Source of the DNA: Cliona cf. orientalis
Taxonomy: Eukaryota; Porifera; Demospongiae; Clionaida; Clionaidae
NCBI GenBank assembly: GCA_963930775.1
Contig: OZ005698.1
Location: 4,284,501 to 4,348,500 of the forward strand
DNA length: 64,000 nucleotides
Reading direction: 5' to 3'
This document shows positions 1-11,080 of the stretch, one piece after another. Made by a program: the position numbers and the translations under genes. The notes below the pieces were generated by a model. The model searched no databases and had not been told where the DNA came from. It worked only from the letters and a program-made list of their open reading frames with translations. Numbering within the stretch: the stretch's first letter is position 1; every line of letters starts with the position of its first letter.

Positions 1-267
1 TGCATTTACCCATATGGCTAATTCTGTAGCATCAGCATTCTCTGGACCAGAAGGAAAGGCTGCGACTAGTGTGTCCACACCTACAAAAGTGGCTAGTACC
101 TCCTCTAGTTTGCCCCATGGAATATCACCTGGCAGGAGAATTGAACTGCAGGAAAAGTATTCATTCAAACTGACATGCTTCATAGGATGTATGAAAAGGT
201 GGCGATAACTCCTAGCCAATTCGAAACCCGAAGGGAGAGTCTACTTTCTCAAATGGACAAGTTGTAA
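1..267 (+). pseudogene. 3' end of the accessory gene of a DDE_3/IS630-like transposon (SHOCT-like C-terminus)
   Basis: The window opens inside a Ser/Thr/Ala-rich frame (GPEGKAATSVSTPTK) that leads into a basic block, SPGRRIELQEKY. A one-base shift near 160-168 then moves the reading to DMLHRMYEKVAITPSQFE, which ends at TAA 265-267. The last 30 or so residues fit the SHOCT pattern: a helix, then Y-x-x-x-(A/V)-(I/L)-(T/S)-x-x-x-F, then a basic helix. The gene lies tail to tail with the transposase that ends at 373, about 105 bp away. The same arrangement and a related C-terminal motif occur at 34115-34618, so I infer a second gene of the transposon rather than a host gene. The frameshift suggests it is dead. 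The N-terminal part is outside the window. Confidence 0.55.
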
Positions 268-372
268 TGATATTTAACATTCATAATAATAACAGTAATA
301 CAATTGTCATGAATTTTGCATGCATGCAATATTAACCACAAGTTTGAAATTTGATAATAATTATTATTATTG

Positions 373-1344
373 TTACTGTGTGTTATATCCTGCATGTTGT
401 ATGTACCCAATGCAGTCATCAGAAGATACTGTACAAAATCCCATAGTAATCAGAAGGTTTGGAGAGGATGTGACATCATATGCTACTTCATTGGCTTTTA
501 GGTAGCTCTTTACCTTGGCAAACACTTCCTCTATGGGATTAAGATCTGGGCTATAAGGTGGTAAGAATCTTACCAGAGCACCAGTGTGTTGAATAGTAGC
601 AACCACTCGGTCAACATGGTGAATCGAAGCATTATCCATGACCACTACAGATCTATCATTGATACCGTTAAATGGTTGTAAGATGGGAACCAGGCATCTT
701 TGTACAAAATCACAAAACTTATCACCATTGATGTTTCCTTCGTAAGTGTCCACATCCTCAATACCTCGAACTGACATGATTCCGACAGATGAAAGCCGTT
801 TTCCATGAACAGTGGGCCTAAAATATACTCTACTGGTGTCATACCCCTTAAATGGTATCCATACCTTCTACGTGCATTTCTCCTATCGGAGCCTATTTCA
901 TCGAGCCATACAATCATATTAGCCCTGAAATAGCTCATTTCCTCCATAAATTCAGCCCGTTGGTATCATTTCGCTGCAGTGCAACATGTCTCAGCCTCTT
1001 TCGTGTGAAATCTAAGCGACGAAGGGTACGAAAATGATGCTTATGCTGGCCCAAGTACCTATGCTCTGATGCAATTCCTGCTGCAGCTCATCCAGATAAA
1101 TGCCTGGGTTAGCCAAAAGGAGCTCAATGATTGTATATTGTTCTGGCTCTGATAGCATGCACTTTGGTCCAGGCTTGTAACTCACTGGGGCAACATCACC
1201 AGTTGTATCAAAGAGACGGATGATTCTTCTAACTGTAGTGATATGTACATACAATAGATCAGCTATGTCTTTGTTGCCGACTTCTTTGTAGTGGTGCAGC
1301 CACACAATTCGCCATCATAGGTCTGTAGATAGCGGTACAGGCAT
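373..1344 (-). pseudogene. DDE_3 (IS630/Tc1-superfamily) transposase, decayed
   Basis: On the minus strand a helix-turn-helix segment (NKDIADLLYVHITTVRRIIRLF) opens the protein and is followed by FTRKRLRHVALQRND. Next come the first catalytic Asp in VWLDEIGSDRRN, the second in VVVMDNASIHHVD, and the Glu in YSPDLNPIEEVF. The spacing from the second Asp to the Glu is 34 residues (DD34E). The most likely start is ATG 1344 (MPVPLSTDL), but a TGA follows nine codons later and the catalytic core is spread over at least two further frame changes, so this copy cannot make a transposase. The family cuts and pastes DNA at TA dinucleotides. A better-preserved relative, also broken, is at 32585-34048. 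I could not place the terminal inverted repeats. Confidence 0.85.
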
Positions 1345-1652
1345 AGCTGCGGATGTACACAAACCATGACACTGGAAGCGGATACGGATGTCAGCAACAC
1401 AGCCACGACCACAAGTATGAATCCAGAAGAATCGCTTGTAATAATTATTATGACGCGTATACGTACCTTGCATGTCGCGTAATGACGCGTGCACGTACGA
1501 AATTTAAATAACTCGATTTCATTGGCTGGCTAAGTCACATGGACCGAATGCACTAGGCATGCATATGCGCATGCGGGAGCAATCAATTTGAAAAGCACTG
1601 TACAGTGCATGCACGGGTACATCAAAGGCACTGTCTAGTGTTTGTCCCCCAC

Positions 1653-1809
1653 AGTGTAGTCTAACTGCCAATTAGGACAGTTGTACTACACTTAGTCAGC
1701 AATAGATGGTAAATAAACTACAGCTGTACTACAAGCCAGATAAACTACACACCTACTGAGGTCTTCCTCGGTGTCGGTTTGCATGACCACCTCGTGGTGT
1801 GTAGTTTAT
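1653..1809. repeat. Two adjacent short hairpins
   Basis: The first hairpin pairs AGTGTAGT (1653-1660) with ACTACACT (1685-1692), with an inner ACTG/CAGT pair. The second pairs ATAAACTACACACC (1740-1753) with GGTGTGTAGTTTAT (1796-1809), 14 of 14 bases, with an inner GAGGT/ACCTC extension. The second is about 70 nt long, in the size range of a small-RNA precursor. It could equally be a foldback element. Confidence 0.5.
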
Positions 1810-1997
1810 AACGAATTCCATTATGTACCCGAAACCCGCGGACCATAGGCGCTCGGCCCAGCCCCCATAGGGGGCTGGGCTAATAGCACAATATTATATG
1901 AACGGCTAAGGTCAGGTAGGGTTTGGGTTTAGGGTAGTGTTTATAACACAAGGGTTAGAACTACTATTGTCTACATGTATAAAGACGTGATAAAAGA

Positions 1998-2110
1998 CCA
2001 CTGGCAGCGGCGTTCATGGTGGTCTACTGGCTAGGGCCCTGGTGCATAGATCCAATGGACCGACCCCAGTTCGATCCTCGCTTTATTTATTGATAGTTTT
2101 TACCCCTTAT
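1998..2110 (+). mobile_element. tRNA-derived SINE head (candidate)
   Basis: An A-box-like TGGTCTACTGG at 2020-2030 is followed 48 bp later (start to start) by a B-box-like AGTTCGATCCT at 2068-2078. This is the spacing of an internal RNA polymerase III promoter. No convincing cloverleaf or discriminator could be drawn, so I read it as a SINE head or old tRNA pseudogene rather than a working tRNA. The 3' end of the element is unclear. Confidence 0.45.
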
Positions 2111-2328
2111 ACTCTGAAAATGTTCTAAGGTTTCGGGCATATAATGCTGAGCGTTTATAACATACCTGTGCTAGATGCTTATCACTATCCTTTCTACCGT
2201 CAACATAGATAATGAATATTATTATGGCTACAAATTTTGCTAGATGAATTTTGAGCCTGCTCCATTCTTAAATAGAACACCCCCCTTTGAAATTTCATTC
2301 CTGGTGCTTCTACTCCCTCTTTTTGCAG

Positions 2329-2436
2329 ATTTCTGATGCTGCAAGGGTGGCAGCTGTGGAGCAGTCAATGTCAGAAATGTTGTTTCGTGTTGAGAGCACT
2401 GCTACAAAAGAATTGTCTCCCATTGAACACATGTAA
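2329..2436 (+). CDS. Candidate terminal exon of an unrecognised gene
   Basis: A pyrimidine-rich tract ending TTTTTGCAG (to 2328) is followed by 35 open codons and TAA at 2434-2436. The peptide is helical in character (AARVAAVEQSMSEMLFRVE) and ends ELSPIEHM. A splice acceptor before an amphipathic coding-like stretch suggests the last exon of a plus-strand gene. I recognise no family, I found no upstream exon, and 35 codons is short enough to be open by chance. Confidence 0.3.
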   Translation: MSDAARVAAVEQSMSEMLFRVESTATKELSPIEHM

Positions 2437-2904
2437 CCTTGTGGTATCCAGTATTTGAATAACCAATTAATTTATATTGTGATGGTTCATGTATGGCTGT
2501 TCAATATACATGTATAAAGAAAGTATTGACGGGTAACTGCACAGTATTGCTACTGCCAGCATTGGAGATAAGCTGCCATGTAATGGAAAAAATCAAACAA
2601 GTTGTGATTTTCTAGTTAAGGAAGCAATTCTGGTGGCGATGTAACTTACAGTAATCTATTTCTCCACATTAAAATTAATCTGATTGGCTTTCACAAGAGT
2701 GAGAATGCTGAGCTTGCAAGAAACAAGAAAGCGCCCAAATGTCACCAGACACGTATGGCCTTTTCCCTCCTCGAGGGTGGGGCCTGGGGACGAGACTATG
2801 CAATCAGTGCCACACAAACTTGCCAAGGGGTTTCAAGTGATTACCTGTAATGAAGTAATGAGATACTTTTCAAGGACAACAAAGCTAGATTATGGAGCTT
2901 AATT

Positions 2905-3535
2905 TGTGTCAAAAATCAGAATTTTGATTTAGAATGTGAAATGTAATGTGATCAGGCACTATATCAACGGACTGTTACTTTAGTTTGATCTTCAATTAAA
3001 TCTTGATTTTCCATTCAATTTTCAATTTGAATTTTCATTCAATTTTCTGTTCAATTTTATGTCGATTTTTGATTGTTTTTATTCTATAACCCAGTAATTA
3101 AGAGAACAGGTTCCAATGCTTATTAATTTTGAGTGCAACTCTGTCTCTCAACAATAATTATAATCTTTATTAATTTATATTCAATGCAGCAAGAACCACT
3201 GCTGTGATGCACGCACTTCAAGTCGAATGGTGGGAACCTCAGCACAGTGGTTCTTGCTAGTAGAACTAATCAAGGTCACCATGCAAGTAAACCTATTAAA
3301 TTGTTGAGAGACAGGACTAATGAAGGAATCCATCCTGCGTGGACTGTGAAATAATCAAAAATCTAAGTGAAAATTGAACAGAAAATCAAATGGAAAGAAT
3401 CGAATCAAGAAAATTAAATTCAAAATCAAAATTGAAAATAGAATGGAAAATCAAAATTTAATTGAAAATCAGACCATAGGACAAACTGAATACTATTTCA
3501 AAGTTGATATTGCCTGATCACATTGTATTTCAAAA
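2905..3535. repeat. AT-rich foldback element with nested inverted repeats
   Basis: The two arms share ATGTGATCAGGCA and long imperfect stretches of ATTTTCAATT type in inverted orientation. Inside lies a second inverted repeat, TGTCTCTCAACAAT (3142-3155) with ATTGTTGAGAGACA (3300-3313). Inside that lies a hairpin, AGCAAGAACCACTG (3188-3201) with CAGTGGTTCTTGCT (3245-3258). The nesting suggests one small element inserted into the loop of another. Confidence 0.55.
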
Positions 3536-3969
3536 TAATTAAGCTCCCAGTGTGATCAGTCAGAGTTGTACACCCCTGCATTCCTAGTATTATTTCGTTC
3601 TTTACGTATGCAATGTACACAAACAGCTATACTCAACATCGTAACCTTCAAATATAAAGGCAGGATAGGCCTAGAAAACTAGCTACATTAATAATTATAG
3701 CCTCAACCACATCCATGCAGGCAGGCGACTTAATTACTACCTAGCCGTTTTGAATGCGTGATTCTTTGGATTGCGAATCGTGAGTTTTATACAGCTAGGA
3801 TTGACGCAAAAGAATCAGTTAAAAGAATTATGCAATGAATTATTACACGTAACCACACCCCTTTTTTCAATTGCTCACACATGTTCTATTTCCTTAATTG
3901 TATGCATATATATACATGCATCGTCAATGAATGAATCTGATCAAAGATTCGATTCTTCAAATTAACAAT

Positions 3970-4187
3970 CAGCACAAGTAGTAAGATATTCCTAGTATCT
4001 CACAAGTGGGTGTGGCTTTCTCATTTGGCAATTTGCATGCAATCATTACAGTCGTTATCTGCATGGCTTATATAGTACCATTTGCACAGCACACTGTGGT
4101 ACAGCTGACTACTACTGGTACCTGGCCCAGTGGTCAGACTCAGACACCACACTTGTAGTGCTATTACAACAGTGGGGGTACAAACCA
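3970..4187. other. Unassigned sequence
   Basis: I see no coding pattern or repeat partner between the AT-rich foldback and the hairpin that follows. Confidence 0.4.
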
Positions 4188-4329
4188 GTTAACACACCCC
4201 TACTAGTGCTGTATGGAATAATGCACTCGTGCGTAACCGCATACAGCCCTCGGGCTTCGCCCTCGTGCTGTATGTGGTTACTGCACTCGTGCATTATATT
4301 CCATACAGCACTAGTAGGGGTGTATTAAC
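4188..4329. repeat. Long near-perfect hairpin (foldback)
   Basis: The left arm begins GTTAACACACCCCTACTAGT. The right arm ends with its near-exact reverse complement, giving a stem of about 60 bp around a short CCTCGGGCTTCGCCCTCG loop that is itself self-complementary. No flanking duplication was found, so it may be a foldback transposon or a local inverted duplication. Confidence 0.65.
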
Positions 4330-4331
4330 TA

Positions 4332-4485
4332 TAACATACACACACACACACACCTACCCTACCTCTACCTACCTACCCTACATACACCTACCTACCTACA
4401 TACACATACACATACACACATATACACACACACATACATATACATACGTACACATACACATACATACACATACACAAGGTTTTAG
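4332..4485. repeat. CA/TACA-rich microsatellite
   Basis: Imperfect runs of CACA, TACC and TACA fill the interval. The open frames through it are low-complexity and not genes. Confidence 0.85.
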
Positions 4486-7400
4486 ATATATGTTCCACTA
4501 CTATAAATGGATTTTCTGCCTTCATTTAGTAACCGGCCGGTCATATATTAATTAACACGTGGGATATCATAAGATATATGTAATTTGAAACTGCATGGAC
4601 ATACAGAAGTACATTGAGTAATGCTGATATTCTCAGTTGCCTGCCGAGACCAGGCTCACCAGACTAAGTGAATACATGCTGAGGGTTGATGTCAAAAGGA
4701 CTCCGTATCAGTTTCGAGCAGAGTAACTGAGTGGATGCATGATGCATTCTATGGGGAACTCTTATTGTTCCACACAAAGCACCTCTACAGGAGCTACATG
4801 ATACATACCCTCGTGCTAGTAGGGTAAAGTTGTTGGCACACAGCAGAGCTATATTTGGCAGCCGAAAATGGACTGAAATAGAATCGCAAATCAAATATCA
4901 TGCCCACTTCCAGCTGCTCCCTGCATCCCTGGAGCTGGAGTATCGATGTAATCATTATTATCTATGATGTAACGAACTAAACACCCTTGTCTATTCGTGT
5001 GATGTCATTTCCTTTGTGTCATATCCATGTCTTCCATTATAATATTAAGTGTTGCAGTAATAGTGTGCATATGAGATTTTAATTAGCTGCATTCCAAATT
5101 GCTCTGGAGTGTTAGCAGGGGCTCCTCCAGTATACTAATCAACAGCACTAAGTTAGAAAATGGCAGCAAAAAATGTTTACGAAAGCTTAAACTAGCAATT
5201 AGTGACCTACTAGCCAAAGATTGTCCCCTACGTTGAACCCCCATTTAACTTTTCATCAGCTTTCCGTATAGCCTAGCAGAGGCATGCGAGCTGGCTAGAT
5301 AGGGTTGTTGTTTAGAGGGTGTACCCAACCTGAGGCATGGCTTGTTGTGCACTAATGGTGGAGGCCTTACCGGTGCTATGGATCAGAGGTTTACAGTGTA
5401 TTTGCAGCTAAGCATTTGCGGGTTGAGTATGGCCAGGCCTCGGAGTTTATTAATCTCCATCTTTTTCCTTGGATATACTGGTGATGGGGATGCACTATTA
5501 TCCCCATCCCCCTCCACTGGAAGGAAAGCCTCTGAGCGAAGAGGTGATCCTTTCTCTCCAATCAGGAAGGTGAGGAACAATGGTGTGAGTGAGTTCACAC
5601 CACACCAATTGTGCTGTGGGACTCATGGGACAGAACTGGGATAGAAGTACTAGCTCAATAGATAGCAGGGTAATTAAGGTGCATGTACAAACAATTAGGA
5701 TGTTGCCATTGGATTGTTCAGTTTGCAGCATTTGTACTGTCCTTTGTGGCAATAGCAGTTTCTCCAGGTGTAGCTAGTCTGGTGCCTAAGACGGCGATAG
5801 GTGGTGCTTTGCCCATAAGTCACTTGCTGCAGGGGGGGTGGGGGGGGGGCACCAAAGGAACATTAGTATCTGCACCATATTCTCGATCCGTATTGCCTGC
5901 TGCTAGTAACTACATTACCAGAGGGGGACACAAGGCGCTATTATGTGTATCTCATTGTATGCATGTCTGCCGGTTACTATATATTATAGAATAGTGAGAT
6001 GGGATCTGGGTTGATCAGCGATAGCCAAACTGGGATGCCGTTAGAACTAGTGGTAGATGTAGGGTCAGGGATCAGGGTGACCATTCTTTGCTAATGTGAT
6101 GGCCAAGAGTATTTGTCTTGGTAGAGAAGCCAGTGGTAGCTAGTATGTATATTCTTCACGACTAGCTATAGGTGACTTGATCAGCTAAGTTTTGATCTCT
6201 TACTTAACTCTGCTCTGTGGACTAATTATTACGCCCTTTACTAGTTACTGAATTTGTAATAATTTAGCACTGGTCAGAGCTGGGCTGACAAACATGATTA
6301 GACAACTACATAGAGGGATGGTCAATAAGGGTGCACTACTAGGAAAGGCCGCTTATAGTGCCCAACGAAGGATATGCATGTAGCTAGATGTGTCTTGGAA
6401 AGTAGTAGTATGGCCATGGGTGTCATTAATGCCAACTTAGACTTGAAGCTAGGTACAGACTGCACTTGTAGTCCAAGCATGCATGCTCGGTAAATGACAT
6501 CATTGTCATGAATATCAGGTAATGTGAAAAACTTTTGTGGCATAGCCTATCACAAGAAACTGCTCAAAAACCTAGAGATGCCATTGACTCCTAGGCCTAT
6601 TTCCGATGGGATGCCAAGCCTGCATGAGAGTGGGGGTGCCTTGTTCAATGAGAGCTGCACCACTGGAGGCAAGAAGCTGAATTATTGATGAGTTTGATAG
6701 CAGCCTGGATGCTTATGAGGATACCTTTGCAATTGAGGAGGTAGGTAGTAATGGGTGATGTACTGGCTGTACCAGAGTTATTATAGTATTGGCTAACAAT
6801 GCCACTAAACTTTGTTGATACCTGGACTACCATAATCTATCACTTAGCCTTAGCGATATACAAGGCACACATGAAGCACTATTGTGGCATAGGTGCACTG
6901 AGCAGCACTGTATGTCCCACAATTATTATTATTATTGCTGCAAGCTGCTCACAAGGATCCCTGTACGTCATTATTGCATGCCATCTCAACTTACTTATAC
7001 TTAGCCAGGCTTAAAATTAGATAGTCATAATGCATGCGTTATTCAGGCGTGGTTTTTAGATGAAATTTTATTGTGATTGCTGACAACTGTGACCACCTAT
7101 TGCAGACGCAATGGCAGAGTAGCTATTAGTATCTGCACAGCATAACATTAATTCCAGTACCGCTCATTGCTAACTTAAGGGCATCGGGTATAGTGGAATG
7201 CGGGATACAGTGTAAGCTAATGCCAGCAGCGAAGGTGCATTAGCATCTAATCGAAGTGTATAAGATGGACATCTGCTGTTAGTGCATGTACATGGTGTGG
7301 ACTTATTAGTTCCAGGAGTGCATGCATGCATGCATGAGCCACTCGTGGGTTGACCCTGTTATTGACATTGCTGCCAACCCTCTTGCTCTCTGGGCTTTGC

Positions 7401-8749
7401 TTTGCATCTATGGGATTGTCTCAGACATGCTAGCTGATGCTTCAACTCTTGTAGAATTTGGGAGTTACTGCAATGCCAAGTGTCTTGCTATAGTCCATTA
7501 TGAGCCTGCATTGCTCTAGTTTTTAAGTGGCATACTGGGTATGCACGAGTACTAGTGGAAAAATGCTAAATATCAATAAACTAGGTAGCACTTGTCAAGA
7601 ATTGGTGTGCAAGTTGTTAGAGCCTCTAATATGCAGCGGAATTGTTAGCTTTATGGACATTGTCCTAATTGAGGCAAACATGAATAGCATGGCACTTTGC
7701 AACTACCGAGTGCCTATGTCATACCTGCAGACATGTACAGTGAGATATGTACTCTTATTAACAATGCCAGAGAGCTGATAGAATGCGTTGTGTATTGTAC
7801 ACAAATGCAGATAGCATAATAGCAATAAAAATAAATGGCTGATACCCTGCTGTAGCAGGTCATCTGAGTGTCAGGATTACCAGCTGATATATATGCTGTT
7901 AGCTACTTTGCTGATGATAGCAACTTGATATGTTTATTCTTCTAAGGTGATGCCAAATTTCAGATGCCTACATGTATCATAGTATGCAAGTACAAGTGAT
8001 GGGTCCTATACATACATAGCAGTGGTGCCGCCCATCGTGTTTAATATTATTTTTTGAGCAAGAGAATTTTCTGATTTGCATATGCAAACGAGTCGTGTTA
8101 GGATTTTTAGCTGTCTATGAATGGGCAATACCTTTGCCAGGATTTATTGATGTTATCAGTGCTGACATGATACAATTTGCTGGATTCCCATTATGACTGG
8201 GAGAGGGAGAATCAGGCTCTGTTTTCCTGACCTGCACTAACGGTCATGCCCCACAAAGTAGCCATTATGCTGAGAAACATTATCCATTATCTCCACGAGA
8301 ATACACTCTGGTCTACAAAATTTTGAATATCACCTGGAGGTGCATAGATGTCTTATGGCCGAGAATCATGTGTGGCTTTTGCTGGCTATATCCTCAGTGA
8401 CAACTTTATCAGTGGCTCACATTTACCATTTAGGAGAGTGAGGGCGCTTGCCCCAGGCACTGCATTATATGGTGAAGGTACTGCTGCAACATCCTTGCCA
8501 TGGGTTAGCCCATGCCATTGAGACGTGTGAGGCAAAGATCTAGCCAGTGTCAAACAGTAATTGTTGGCTGGCTGCAAACTAGAGCTGAACATAGTTTTAA
8601 CAACAGTCCTATAGTGGGAGTACTGACCTATTGGATGTGGGTGAGGGAATAATCCTCCCCCGGTCACACCACACATGGTGGACAGTAATCAAAGGGGTGG
8701 GAGGCTGCTCAGCATAGTAATGAGCGCAAGTCCTAGAATACAACTGTCA
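4486..8749. other. About 4.3 kb with no recognised gene or element
   Basis: Several frames of 60-100 codons are open on both strands, but none shows a domain, a splice context or a conserved pattern I recognise. Short poly-G runs (5828-5848) and scattered ATGCATGC palindromes are present. The interval differs from the rest of the window in having no partner elsewhere in it. Confidence 0.5.
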
Positions 8750-9964
8750 ACCTTTTCAGATGTGGGGGAGGGGATATCGACACTGGCATGCAGATCCCTG
8801 TCATGACTGCGGAGGAATATCCACCCTTCGGTCGCACCCCAGGCTGCGACCAGAGATGGACAAGCCAGGAATGACTAACCACGTACATACTGGGACCTAT
8901 TTTTTTTCAAGGAGACCACACACTAAGCAGAAAAAAAATTGTCCGGAAACCATGACGTAGATGCTTATAGTAGAGCCATACAATGAAAGCAGGCTGCCAA
9001 TTTAGGCCAAATTGGGTAAAGGTCGTCAAGTCTACGTGCGCGCGTAGCCCCGCCCCTCACATAGCACGTGGGTGGAAACATTGCAAATGCATAATTTCCC
9101 TATACAAACATATGGGGAAACTTCAAAGGGTCATAACTAATTGTAAGGTGTTAATCAAAAATCTGTCCGGTCAAATCTCTAGTTTCGACCCATTCTGCGT
9201 GCCCATGTAAAAATTGTCCCCCCAGTGCTCCCAACCCCCCCCATGAATTAAATTATTTAATTATTTATGTTGCTTTTTTTCTACTTAGTGTGTAATTTTT
9301 TTCAAGCGAGCCAACACGCTAAGCAGAAAAAATATTTTCCAGAAATTTCCATAGTACACCTAGATTGCAGCCATACAATGCAAGCAGGGAGCATTTTTCT
9401 AAAAAACGCACACCATTCTAAATAACGCACACCACATATGGAAACATTGCAAATGCATGGCTTCCCTATACAAGCATATGAGGAACACTCTAAGAGGCAT
9501 AACTAATTCTAAGGCATAGTTGCCAAGTGTCCCGGAATTTGGCCCTATGTCCCGGTTGTGTCCCGGTTTACCTGATTTTGCAACATTGTCCCGGAATCCA
9601 GCTCGATTGCACGGATTTAGGTGTGGCACAAGCATAAACTCAGTATATTATCGAATTTCAGTCCGTATATCTCGATATTCAGTGGGTGTGGCAGTACATA
9701 ATCGCCCGAAACTGGGTGTGGTCGCCCAAAAGTGGGCGTGGTCCGTAAAATTTCGCGCGCGTATTAATTATATTTTCTACTTTGTCCCGGTCTCTCTTAT
9801 AAACTTGGCAACTATGCTAAGGTGTTAAAAAGTCTCTCGATCAAAATTTGTAATTTGAGCCATTCTGCATGCCCATATAAAATTTACGGTCTCAACCACT
9901 CCCCAGATTCCCAATAATGGAAATTTTTTTTAATTACATTAAATTCTTTTTTTTCAAGCTAAAT
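8750..9964. repeat. Cluster of small TIR elements of the ACACTAAGCAGAAAA family
   Basis: One complete unit spans 8918-9293, bounded by CACACTAAGCAGAAAA and its complement TTTTTTTCTACTTAGTGTG. A second unit starts near 9311 and is interrupted at 9515. Inside are blocks shared by many copies in the window: GTAAAGGTCGTCA, CCCCGCCCCTCAC, GTGGAAACATTGCAAATGCA and CTAAGGTGT. Further partial copies lie at 12540-13000, 26630-27270, 27680-28310, 29880-30250 and 30790-31030. Confidence 0.7.
9515..9816. mobile_element. 302-bp non-autonomous TIR element with a 6-bp target duplication
   Basis: The ends are CATAGTTGCCAAGT and ACTTGGCAACTATG. The flanks are a perfect direct repeat, CTAAGG (9509-9514 and 9817-9822). 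Other copies of the host repeat carry the uninterrupted form CTAAGGTGT (for example near 26995 and 12712), which supports precise insertion. Two other elements in the window share the end sequence and the 6-bp duplication (16318-16460 and 37107-37467). Confidence 0.85.
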
Positions 9965-10014
9965 CACAACCTAAGATAAAAGAATTTTATCAGCCAGTAA
10001 TTAGTTAATGGTAT

Positions 10015-10347
10015 CAGTGGTGGATCCAGAAATTCTAGAAGGGGTGTAGTAATACAGTCCTGCGCGCAAAGCGCGCGCAAAATTTTAGAAGCCACGCCCA
10101 CTTTGGGGCAAAACCACGCCCATTTCGATCGTTTTTGAGACCAACTACCAGCCCTACCAGTCCAATCGATCTGTTTTCGAACGAATTTTCTTCTGAGTAT
10201 TCTAAGGTGAGCCATAGCAGCAGTTTTCTTAGATCTACAGCCAGAAAGGGGGGTTCCATTTAGTTTATCATCAGTACTTCTTAGTGTTAGATGCAGCCCA
10301 AAGGGGGGTACACTTGCACCCCCCTTACCCCCCTGGATCCGCCACTG
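10015..10347. mobile_element. 333-bp hAT-like MITE with a 5-bp target duplication
   Basis: The ends are CAGTGGTGGATCCAG and CTGGATCCGCCACTG, flanked by GGTAT on both sides (10010-10014 and 10348-10352). The neighbouring copy of the host element reads through this site without the insert (AATGGTATGTCACC, near 10975-10987), which gives a related empty site. A longer copy in reverse orientation is at 53361-54278. Confidence 0.85.
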
Positions 10348-10639
10348 GGTATGTCACCAGTTCCTATCATACATGTCTGCTACAATAGGTCAGGTATGTG
10401 GTAAGGCAGAAAATCTCAAGTTGCAAACATTGATTACTATGCCCACTATAATGTCATAATACTAATGCATAACGTACATCTGAGATCTGTGTATCTGAGA
10501 GTGACTTGGGGCTTGTATATGTAATCATCCCCCAGTCTAGATCCAACATAAGGAGCATCACCCATGGAATGTTGTTATCGTATGTAGACTGCCTTCCCAG
10601 CATCACTGGCAGTGAAAACAAGATGGAAAAAAAATTGGC

Positions 10640-10717
10640 CCCGGGTAGGATTCGAATCAGTGCACGCATTCGACACTGGTTGGCAGACACTGAGCTTAAC
10701 CATTGCACCATCTGGAC
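10640..10717 (-). ncRNA. tRNA-like sequence inside element copy A
   Basis: On the minus strand an A box TGGTGCAATGG starts at 10710 and a B box GATTCGAATCC at 10658, spaced 52 bp. This fits a tRNA with a long variable arm. The sequence continues TACCCGGGGCC. A full cloverleaf is not convincing. It is probably a captured tRNA or SINE that serves as an internal Pol III promoter. Confidence 0.5.
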
Positions 10718-11080
10718 AGTAGTTATTTCCTTCATACTTTAGTGGTCAGAAACTACTACGACTCGTATTTCAAAACTGAAAGTGAAAATCAAAAATCTGA
10801 GATGATTCAATTTTATTTTGATCCACTCTACATGCTGATATAAAAAAGTTATTGCACAATACCTTTTCCTGTGCTTCGAATGAATTATTTACATTACATT
10901 ACATTACACGCTCACATATTCTTTTATCTTAGGTTGTGTTACAACCTAAGATTATTGAGCACTAATTAGTTAATGGTATGTCACCATTTCCTATCATACA
11001 TGTTTACTACAATAGGTCAGGTATGTGGTAAGGCAGAAAATCTCAAGTTGCAAACATTGATTACTATGCCCACTATAATA

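Larger units (their letters stand above)
9965..10938. mobile_element. TIR element (copy A) containing a tRNA-like promoter
   Basis: The inverted ends are CACAACCTAAGATAAAAGAA and its complement near 10919-10938. The element is about 640 bp once the inserted 10015-10347 element is discounted. A second copy follows directly at 10941-12545 in the same orientation. Both contain the same tRNA-like block on the minus strand. Confidence 0.65.

Noticed and set aside
4229-4555. 108-codon frame rich in Thr/His/Tyr
   Set aside because: It is a translation of the CA/TACA microsatellite.
5342-5752. Overlapping 84-103-codon frames on both strands
   Set aside because: No domain, no conserved pattern and no splice context. 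Overlap on both strands suggests composition, not coding.
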